DNA of 5,753 nucleotides, taken from contig QNFN01000138.1 in the NCBI GenBank assembly GCA_003645555.1, positions 1-5,753 of the forward strand. The letters are read 5' to 3'. Below, in pieces: positions 1 to 5,010 of this stretch. The translations under genes and the position numbers were made by a program. The notes below the pieces were generated by a model. It did not search any database. It had not been told where the DNA came from and saw only the letters and a list, made by a program, of their open reading frames with translations. This DNA comes from Gammaproteobacteria bacterium. GTDB taxonomy: Bacteria > Pseudomonadota > Gammaproteobacteria > QNFN01. Position 1 is the first letter of the stretch; every line of letters starts with the position of its first letter.

Positions 1-364
1 CCCGTTCTCGCCGTTCAGCCGGGGCCACGCCGGCCAGGACCAGCGGCAGGGCGACATTCTCGGCCGCGGCCAGACGCGGCACGAGGTGGGAAAACCGGAA
101 CACGAAGCGCACCTTGTCGCGACGGACGGTGGCCCGTGTCGCGCTGTCGAGCACCGTGACGTCGACGCCATCGAGCAGGTAGCGGCCACGTGACGGGCGA
201 TCGAGCAGGCCGATGACGTTGAGCAACGTCGACTTACCGGACCCCGACGGCCCCATGATCGACAGGTACTCACCTGCCGCGACCGTCAAATCCACCCCCT
301 GCAGGGCATGGACCGTCTGCTCGCCGACCTCGAACTCGCGATCGATCCCGGCGAGGTCGATCAT
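1..364 (-). CDS. ABC transporter ATP-binding protein, MacB/LolD type (N-terminal 121 residues; runs off the left edge)
   Basis: Cytoplasmic ATPase subunit of a MacB/LolD-type ABC transporter, which would power export or lipoprotein handling with the adaptor encoded just upstream. Translating leftwards from the ATG at 364-362 gives MIDLAGIDREFEVGEQTVHA..., then Walker A GPSGSGKST at residues 38-46, followed by LLNVIGLLDRPSRG and a PRLAAAENVALPL stretch (residues 96-108) typical of this subfamily. The signature motif, Walker B and H-loop lie outside the window. The start codon shares ATGA with the adaptor's stop, so translation is probably coupled. Oddity: the usual FVFQSFHL Q-loop reads FVFRFSHL (residues 87-94), placing Arg90 where the conserved glutamine belongs. 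Family assignment is secure; substrate is unknown. A separate permease gene or a fused MacB-like permease domain should follow beyond base 1. Confidence 0.9.
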   Translation of the reverse strand, partial: MIDLAGIDREFEVGEQTVHALQGVDLTVAAGEYLSIMGPSGSGKSTLLNVIGLLDRPSRGRYLLDGVDVTVLDSATRATVRRDKVRFVFRFSHLVPRLAAAENVALPLVLAGVAPAERRER

Positions 365-1512
365 CGACCCGGGCCGGGATCCCGCGGTATCACGACGACG
401 CCCACGGCCACGCCTTCATCCGGCAGCGCCAACCGGTCACCGTCGGCGAGCCCGTCCAGCACTTCGACGAACTGCCAGTTGCGTAGCCCGATGCGTAGCT
501 TCACCTCCTCGAGCACGCCGTCGACGGGCCGGTAACGCAGCACCCGGTCGCCATCGGCCACGGCACCGGCCGGGACGCGCAGCGCCTTCTCCCGGGACTC
601 GAGCAGCACCTCGACATCAGCGGTATAGCCCGGCAGCAGGCCACCGAGTTCGCCCGGATCGAGTTCGACCTCGATCTCCACCGTGCGCGCCTGCTTCTCC
701 AGTTCACGAACGTAGGGTGCGACACGCCGCACGCGTCCCGTAAAGTGCCGGTCGCGGAAGGCGTCGAGGGTCACCCGTGCCGGCATACCACGACGCACCT
801 GCGGAGCATCGACCTCATCGATGGGCGCACTGACATAGAGGCAGCCTGACTCGACCAGGTCGACCGCCGGCGGGGTCGGAATGCCGGGTGGCGATGGCGT
901 GACGAACTCGCCGAGTTCACCGGTCACCTCGGCGACGATACCGGCGAACGGGGCACGGATTTCACTCCGTTCCAATACCGCGCGGGCGACGGTGATGCGG
1001 CTGCGCGCCACCTCCGCCTGGGCGCGAGCCGCGGTGCAGGCCGCCTCGCGTACGGCAGCCTCGGTCACCGCCTGGTCAGTGTGCTCCTCGGCAATCAGGT
1101 TGCGCTCGCGCAGCTTGACCAGCCGGTCGGCCTCACGCCGTCCGACCTCGGCGCGCAGGCACGCCTGGGTGGTGTTGGACTGGGCCGCACGCGCCTCGCT
1201 CTCGGCCAGCGTTACCTGGGCGACGAGGTCGCGATTCCACAGTCCAAGCAACAGCTGCCCGGGCTTGACCACGTCGCCCTCGCGCACCGCCAGCACCTCG
1301 ATGGTGCCGCCTAGCGCGGGGGCCAGGCGTGCCCGTCGGCAAGCGTTGACCGTCCCGCCACGGGTGTTGGCAACCAGAGATTCGACCGGGCCGTAGGCGA
1401 CCGTGACCAGCGTCGCGGCCACCGGTTCGGGACGCGACAGCCACCAGCCGGCGATGGCCAGAGCACCGGCCACCACAGCCAGGGTCAACAATCGGTTCCA
1501 GCGTCCATTCAT
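361..1512 (-). CDS. Periplasmic adaptor (membrane fusion) protein, HlyD/MacA-like
   Basis: Periplasmic adaptor linking an inner-membrane ABC transporter to an outer-membrane channel. The 383-residue product starts MNGRWNRLL and has one hydrophobic anchor at about residues 8-25. Next come the first lipoyl half (about 62-92, with LAPALGGTIEVLAVREGDVVKPGQ), a coiled-coil hairpin (about 95-182, Ala/Glu/Arg-rich), the second lipoyl half (about 183-205, RAPFAGIVAEV), a beta-barrel (about 223-305) and a membrane-proximal domain to the end (RVPAGAV, then GLADGDRLALP). This is the normal domain order and length. A GGGGGA tract about 9 bases upstream of the ATG may serve as ribosome binding site. Its stop overlaps the ATPase start, and the peptidase gene ends 48 bp upstream, so the three genes look like one operon. 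Four cysteines (58, 118, 159, 224) are unusual for a periplasmic adaptor. Transported substrate cannot be told. Confidence 0.9.
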   Translation of the reverse strand: MNGRWNRLLTLAVVAGALAIAGWWLSRPEPVAATLVTVAYGPVESLVANTRGGTVNACRRARLAPALGGTIEVLAVREGDVVKPGQLLLGLWNRDLVAQVTLAESEARAAQSNTTQACLRAEVGRREADRLVKLRERNLIAEEHTDQAVTEAAVREAACTAARAQAEVARSRITVARAVLERSEIRAPFAGIVAEVTGELGEFVTPSPPGIPTPPAVDLVESGCLYVSAPIDEVDAPQVRRGMPARVTLDAFRDRHFTGRVRRVAPYVRELEKQARTVEIEVELDPGELGGLLPGYTADVEVLLESREKALRVPAGAVADGDRVLRYRPVDGVLEEVKLRIGLRNWQFVEVLDGLADGDRLALPDEGVAVGVVVIPRDPGPGR

Positions 1513-1560
1513 CCTGACCGTTCCCCCGGCGCGTCCAGTGCGCCACCGCTCGGATTCAGT
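1513..1560 (-). other. Short intra-operon spacer between peptidase and adaptor genes
   Basis: The 48-bp gap between the peptidase stop (TAG) and the adaptor ATG contains no obvious promoter and no hairpin with a T-tract. Reading leftwards it carries a weak 5-bp GC-rich stem (GGCGC/GCGCC, 7-base loop) and the GGGGGA tract proposed as ribosome binding site. The absence of a terminator favours co-transcription of the two genes. Confidence 0.45.
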
Positions 1561-2715
1561 CTAGTCTGGAAGAGGCCGCGAGGCGGATGGTGGCGCTACC
1601 GTAAGCATCTTGATCCCAGGCGCCCTGGCGACCTGCAGGGCGCCATCCCGGGGCGCCATGCCGTCGCTCCACAGCGTCGCCAGCTCCTCGAGCCGGGTAT
1701 GGCGCCGCTCCTCGGGCATCTCGGCCAGCGCCTCGACGGCAGCGTAGAACGTCTCAAAATCTCCGCCATGCTGCACCAGCAGCGCCCTGAATGCCGGCAC
1801 CAGGTGATGATAGAGACCGATGGTGTTGAGCTTGGCGTTGTTCAGCCCGCCGCGCATCCAGGCGTCGTAACCAACGTCGCCATCCCAACCGGTACGCAAC
1901 ACGGCATAGTCGTCCTCGACAACGGCCAGCAACTCCGCCTTGCCCCGGCGCATAACCGCCTCGGGCACACCGCTGGCGTAGAGCGATTCGAGTCGGCCGC
2001 GGAGGTCGAGCAGCAGGTCGACCACCTCCTGGCGACGATCGTTTTCGACTGTGCGCGCCTTCAACAGGCCGTCGTCGCCGCGCGCGAGCAGCCAACGCCG
2101 CACCCCCTCGGCGGCAACCGCGGTGGCGAACGACTCGTTGAACAGGGTGTCACCGGCAACGAACAGCCGCCGGTGCGCCAGCTCGTGGAACAGCAGCCTG
2201 GCCAGACGGTCGTCGCGCCGAAACAGGAACGTGTCGAGCAGCGGGTCATCGAACCAACCGAGGGTCGAGTAGGCGATCACACCGCCGACATGGACGTCGT
2301 GACCGAGCGCACGCTGGCGGTCAGCGTCATGCCCGGCGGCCGCCGGGTCGAAATGACCACGGTAGGCCAGGCAGCCAACCAGCGGGTAGCACCACTGCTC
2401 GGGCTCGAGCGAGAACTCCGGCGCGGCAAAGACGTTCCAGGCGACAAAGCGACGCTCGAGCGCCGCGTAGTCACGGTAGCTGCCGCCGGGCGGGAGACCG
2501 AGTGCCTCCGTGGCAAAGACAACCATCGCCCGGGCCGTTCGCAGGCGCTCTGCCAGCGCCGGGTCGGTGTCAGGATCGGTGAGCAGTTCCTCGACCGGGC
2601 GTGCGGCGCGCAGCAACTCGAGCTGGCCATTGGCCGCTCCGGCGTAATAGCCGAGCGCGGTGCAGCCGCCCGTGACCAGGACCAACAGCAAAGTCGCGAC
2701 GTGGCGCCATCCCAT
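1561..2715 (-). CDS. Putative zinc aminopeptidase lipoprotein (COG4324 / PF10023 family)
   Basis: Predicted envelope-anchored metallopeptidase of the poorly characterised 'Aminopep' family. Numbered from the ATG at 2715 (384 residues), a signal peptide MGWRHVATLLLVLVTGGC ends at a lipobox-like TGG-Cys with Cys18; Thr at -3 is less usual than Leu. The family signature CTALGYYAGAANGQLELL follows directly. Further family landmarks are VAWNVFAAPEFSLEP, a CYPLVGC cysteine pair (109, 115), YSTLGWFDDPLLDTF, the zinc motif HELAH (177-181) and NESFA (about 193-197), whose Glu would be the third ligand, gluzincin-style. A GTG at 2733 gives six extra residues (390 in all) and cannot be excluded. I prefer 2715 because it puts the Arg/His n-region directly before the hydrophobic core; neither start has a strong Shine-Dalgarno. 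Peptidase activity is inferred from the motif. The gene heads the operon with adaptor and ABC ATPase, hinting at an envelope role. Confidence 0.87.
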   Translation of the reverse strand: MGWRHVATLLLVLVTGGCTALGYYAGAANGQLELLRAARPVEELLTDPDTDPALAERLRTARAMVVFATEALGLPPGGSYRDYAALERRFVAWNVFAAPEFSLEPEQWCYPLVGCLAYRGHFDPAAAGHDADRQRALGHDVHVGGVIAYSTLGWFDDPLLDTFLFRRDDRLARLLFHELAHRRLFVAGDTLFNESFATAVAAEGVRRWLLARGDDGLLKARTVENDRRQEVVDLLLDLRGRLESLYASGVPEAVMRRGKAELLAVVEDDYAVLRTGWDGDVGYDAWMRGGLNNAKLNTIGLYHHLVPAFRALLVQHGGDFETFYAAVEALAEMPEERRHTRLEELATLWSDGMAPRDGALQVARAPGIKMLTVAPPSASRPLPD

Positions 2716-2752
2716 GCTTGGGGAAAATAGCACGCACCGCTACCATGCCCCG
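2716..2752. promoter_or_regulatory. Short divergent spacer between peptidase and cca
   Basis: Only 37 bp (19 bp if the peptidase starts at the GTG at 2733) separate two divergent genes. That is too little for two separate sigma-70 promoters with untranslated leaders, so each promoter must extend into the opposite coding region, or one or both messages are nearly leaderless. The spacer has a GGGGAAAATAG tract but no convincing -35/-10 pair. No strong Shine-Dalgarno lies ahead of either start. Confidence 0.5.
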
Positions 2753-3913
2753 ATGGATACCTATCTGGTTGGCGGCGCGGTACGCGACCGACTCCTCGGC
2801 CTCACGGTACGGGAGCGTGACTGGGTCGTCGTCGGTGCGACGACCGAGGAGATGCTGGCGGCCGGCTATCGCCAGGTCGGTCGCGACTTCCCGGTCTTCA
2901 TCCACCCGGAGAGCGGTGACGAGTACGCCCTGGCACGTACCGAGCGCAAATCGGCACCCGGCTACCGTGGCTTCGTCGTCCACGCCAGCCCCGAGGTCAC
3001 TCTCGAGGAGGACCTGCGCCGCCGCGACCTGACCATCAATGCCATCGCCCAGGCCGCCGATGGCACCCTGATCGACCCCTTCGGTGGAACCGAGGACCTG
3101 CGTCTGGGCCGTTTGCACCACGTCTCGCCGGCCTTTGTCGAGGACCCGGTCCGGGTGCTGCGCTGTGCCCGCTTCGCGGCCCAGTTCGCCCGCCAGGGTT
3201 TTCGGGTCAGCCATGCGACGCAAGAGCTGATGCACCAGATGGTCGCCGACGGTGAGGTCGACGCACTGACCCCGGAGCGGGTCTGGGCGGAGCTGGCGCG
3301 AGCGCTTGTCTCCGCTATCCCGGGCCGCTTTTTCGAGGTACTGCAGCGCTGCGATGCGCTGGCCCGCGTGTTGCCGGAGATCGACACCCTGCTCGGTCCC
3401 TCGCCTGCCAGTCACGATGGCGACGAAGCACCGCCACGGGCACTACGAGCCTTGGCACGCGCCGTCGAACTAAGCGACCGCCCCGAGATCCGCTTTGCCG
3501 CACTGGTCCTCGGCTTCGGCCAGGCCGACCCGGTCGAGTCACTCTGCGACCGGCTGCGCACCCCGAACGCCTTTCGCGATCTCGGGCGGCTCGCTGCTCG
3601 CTATCACCTGGCGATCCGCGATGCCACCAACCTCGCGCCCGAACCACTGCTCAAGCTGCTCGAAGAGCTCGATGCCTTTCGCCGTCCCGGACGCGTTGCC
3701 GACCTGGCGCTGGCGGTCCAGGCCGACGACGACAGCGACCTGGCGACGCCCTACCCACCCGCCGAACGCCTGGCGACGGCCCAGGCCACAGCCGCCGCTG
3801 TTGCCGCCAGCGACCTGGCCGCAACCGGCCTGCGTGGAGCGGCCATCGGCGCCGAGTTGCACGCCCGCCGCATCGCCACACTGGCGGCCCTGCCTCGCCC
3901 CGACAAGCCCTGA
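2753..3913 (+). CDS. cca: CCA tRNA nucleotidyltransferase (class II, HD motif lost)
   Basis: Adds or repairs the 3'-terminal CCA of tRNAs from CTP and ATP in the cytoplasm. The 386-residue product aligns closely with E. coli Cca: MDTYLVGGAVRDRLLGL at the start, the metal-binding carboxylates as ERD (21-23; E. coli has DRD), DWVVVGATTEEMLAAGYRQVG, EYALARTERKS, the RRDLTINAIAQ motif (90-100), a VEDPVRVLRCARFAAQF neck (129-145) and LTPERVWAEL (172-181). The ATG at 2753 is chosen because it matches the E. coli start exactly; in-frame ATGs at 2660 and 2714 would add unconserved residues. In E. coli the C-terminal half holds an HD domain (HDLGKG motif) with phosphatase and phosphodiesterase activity. 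Here the matching stretch reads AALVLGFGQADPVESLC (249-265): His and Asp are absent and about 18 residues are missing. CCA addition should be intact; the extra hydrolase activities should not. Confidence 0.96.
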   Translation: MDTYLVGGAVRDRLLGLTVRERDWVVVGATTEEMLAAGYRQVGRDFPVFIHPESGDEYALARTERKSAPGYRGFVVHASPEVTLEEDLRRRDLTINAIAQAADGTLIDPFGGTEDLRLGRLHHVSPAFVEDPVRVLRCARFAAQFARQGFRVSHATQELMHQMVADGEVDALTPERVWAELARALVSAIPGRFFEVLQRCDALARVLPEIDTLLGPSPASHDGDEAPPRALRALARAVELSDRPEIRFAALVLGFGQADPVESLCDRLRTPNAFRDLGRLAARYHLAIRDATNLAPEPLLKLLEELDAFRRPGRVADLALAVQADDDSDLATPYPPAERLATAQATAAAVAASDLAATGLRGAAIGAELHARRIATLAALPRPDKP

Positions 3914-3937
3914 ATCCGAGCCCCTTGGCACACCTTG

Positions 3938-3957
3938 CAGGCCGCTTCAGCGGCCTG
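3938..3957 (+). terminator. Hairpin downstream of cca, possible intrinsic terminator
   Basis: A perfect 8-bp GC-rich stem, CAGGCCGC and GCGGCCTG, closes a TTCA tetraloop 24 bases after the cca stop. The following bases (TCGTTCC) hold only three or four T residues with no run, so it is a weak intrinsic terminator at best. It could instead act as an mRNA 3'-end stabiliser. Its last two bases overlap the left arm of the larger inverted repeat before rpfF. Confidence 0.55.
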
Positions 3958-4026
3958 TCGTTCCGTGACGTAATTCATATCAACGCCAACCGGTTGGCGT
4001 TAGAGTGGTTGCGTCAGGGAACGACA
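3956..4026. repeat. Outer inverted repeat centred on the rpfF upstream palindrome
   Basis: The left arm TGTCGTTCCGTGACG (3956-3970) and right arm CGTCAGGGAACGACA (4012-4026) are complementary at 14 of 15 positions; the only mismatch is G3965 against G4017. The arms flank the inner palindrome at 3982-4001 with spacers of 11 and 10 bases, so both dyads share essentially one centre. As RNA the whole 71 bases could fold into a long stem, an internal loop and an inner stem-loop. As DNA it could be a double operator or a cruciform-prone site. Confidence 0.75.
3982..4001. promoter_or_regulatory. 20-bp perfect palindrome upstream of rpfF, candidate operator
   Basis: AACGCCAACCGGTTGGCGTT is a perfect 20-bp dyad lying 83 bp before the rpfF start. 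Size and symmetry fit the operator of a dimeric regulator, for example the TetR family, but the binding protein is not identifiable from this window. It does not show the CT-N12-AG core pattern of many LuxR-type boxes. I could not place a convincing -35/-10 pair next to it, so whether it activates or represses rpfF is unknown. Confidence 0.6.
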
Positions 4027-4050
4027 TAAAAGCGGTACGAGGGAACGGCC

Positions 4051-4084
4051 AAAGAAAAAACAAAGCAAAAAAAGGGGTATCTCC
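4051..4084 (+). promoter_or_regulatory. A-rich leader and ribosome binding site of rpfF
   Basis: Nineteen of 23 bases at 4051-4073 are A, in sharp contrast to the surrounding GC-rich DNA. The run leads straight into AAAGGGG (4071-4077), a good Shine-Dalgarno seven bases before the ATG at 4085. This fixes the rpfF start. Unstructured A-rich leaders of this kind can favour ribosomal protein S1 binding and efficient translation; that role is inferred here. Confidence 0.7.
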
Positions 4085-4990
4085 ATGCACCAAAACATGA
4101 CGAACCAACACGCCTCCATTCACGCCCTGTTCCAGCAACTAGAAACCCGTTTCGATCCCGAGGACGGCATCATCTGGCTGGACATGCAGTCCCAGCCGCG
4201 GCCCTGTTTCACGCCGCAGCTGCTGGACGAACTGCGCAAGTACCAGCGCACCCTGGAGAACCAGGGAGGCAGGCTGCACCACGAGGGGGAGCTGAGGCAG
4301 GTCCACTACCAGGTGCTGACCTCGTCGGTGCCCGGCATCTTCAATCTCGGCGGCGACCTCGACCGCTTCCTCGGCTGGATCCGCCAGCGCGACCGCTGCG
4401 CCCTTGCCGCCTACGGCCGTGCCTGCATCGACGTCCTCTACCCGAACGCCGTCAACTACCAGCTGCCGATCACCACCATTTCGCTGGTGCGCGGCCAAGC
4501 GCTTGGCGGTGGCTTCGAGGCGGTGCTGTCGAGCAGCGTGATCATCGCCGAGGCCAGTGCCCAGCTCGGGCTGCCGGAGATTCTGTTCAACCTGTTCCCG
4601 GGGATGGGAGCCTACAACCTGCTCTGCCGCCGGGTGACGCCACACCAGGCCGAGCAGATGATCCTCAGCGGTCGCCTCTACTCGGCCCAGGAGCTGATGG
4701 AACTGGGCATTGTCGACGTGGTCGCCGAAGACGGTGCCGGACCTGACGAGGTGGCACGGTTCATCCACCGTCACCGGCGCCAGCGCAACGGCTACCTGGC
4801 ACTGCAGCGTGCCCGTCAGCTCACCCACCGCATCTCCTACCAGGAGTTGATCGACATCACCGACATCTGGGTCGACGCGGCGCTGGCCCTGACCCCCAAG
4901 GACATGAAGGTGATCGAGCGACTGGTGCGGGCACAGAACCGGGTCACGGCCCCGGCAGCTGACGCCGTCAACGAGGCACAGAGCGCCTGA
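4085..4990 (+). CDS. rpfF: DSF-family quorum-sensing signal synthase (RpfF, crotonase superfamily)
   Basis: Cytoplasmic crotonase-fold enzyme that makes diffusible signal factor type cis-2-unsaturated fatty acids from acyl-ACP by combined thioesterase and dehydratase activity. The 301-residue product (Xanthomonas RpfF is about 289) shows the family landmarks in order: FNLGGDLDRFLGWIRQRDR (86-104), the oxyanion-hole region GQALGGGFEAVLS (137-149) with Glu145, LPEILFNLFPGMGAYNLLC (163-181) with Glu165, and a C-terminal ITDIWVDAALAL helix ending near VRAQNR. Glu145 and Glu165 match catalytic Glu141 and Glu161 of Xanthomonas campestris RpfF. The ATG is set by a strong Shine-Dalgarno. No rpfB acyl-CoA ligase precedes it; cca does. 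It is transcribed towards an RpfC-like sensor kinase gene, ending 12 bp from it, as in Xanthomonas. RpfF is favoured over a plain enoyl-CoA hydratase by GGGFEA plus LFPGMGAY. The exact fatty-acid product cannot be predicted. Confidence 0.93.
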   Translation: MHQNMTNQHASIHALFQQLETRFDPEDGIIWLDMQSQPRPCFTPQLLDELRKYQRTLENQGGRLHHEGELRQVHYQVLTSSVPGIFNLGGDLDRFLGWIRQRDRCALAAYGRACIDVLYPNAVNYQLPITTISLVRGQALGGGFEAVLSSSVIIAEASAQLGLPEILFNLFPGMGAYNLLCRRVTPHQAEQMILSGRLYSAQELMELGIVDVVAEDGAGPDEVARFIHRHRRQRNGYLALQRARQLTHRISYQELIDITDIWVDAALALTPKDMKVIERLVRAQNRVTAPAADAVNEAQSA

Positions 4991-5010
4991 ATCCCGAACC
5001 GCTCAGGCGC
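4983..5010. terminator. Inverted repeat containing both stop codons of the convergent pair
   Basis: GCGCCTGA (4983-4990) and TCAGGCGC (5003-5010) are perfectly complementary around a 12-base loop. The TGA stop of rpfF is the 3' end of the left arm and the stop of the RpfC-like gene, on the other strand, is the mirror position in the right arm. The site could form a hairpin in either transcript and is the only candidate bidirectional terminator between the genes. Neither side has a T-tract, so efficiency is doubtful. Confidence 0.45.

Noticed and set aside
1699..2730. Long plus-strand open frame (about 343 codons) opposite the peptidase gene
   Set aside because: It lies wholly antisense to a well-supported PF10023-family gene, and its translation is Gln/Arg/Val-rich with no recognisable domain. 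It is a GC-rich codon-bias shadow.
2660..2752. Longer N-terminus for Cca from in-frame ATGs at 2660 or 2714
   Set aside because: The extra residues are not family-like and overlap the divergent peptidase gene. The ATG at 2753 aligns exactly with the E. coli Cca start.
3926..3939. Sigma-54-like promoter (TGGCAC followed by TTGCA) between cca and rpfF
   Set aside because: The GG and GC dinucleotides are separated by 8 bases instead of the required 10, and the site overlaps the start of the cca hairpin.
4139..4828. Long minus-strand open frame opposite rpfF
   Set aside because: It mirrors the conserved crotonase gene, lacks recognisable motifs and has no independent ribosome binding site. It is also a shadow frame.
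3909..4996. TGAATCC recurring right after the cca stop, the rpfF stop and, on the minus strand, downstream of the peptidase stop
   Set aside because: A 7-base word seen three times, partly fixed by the TGA stop itself. Too short and too few copies to call a repeat.
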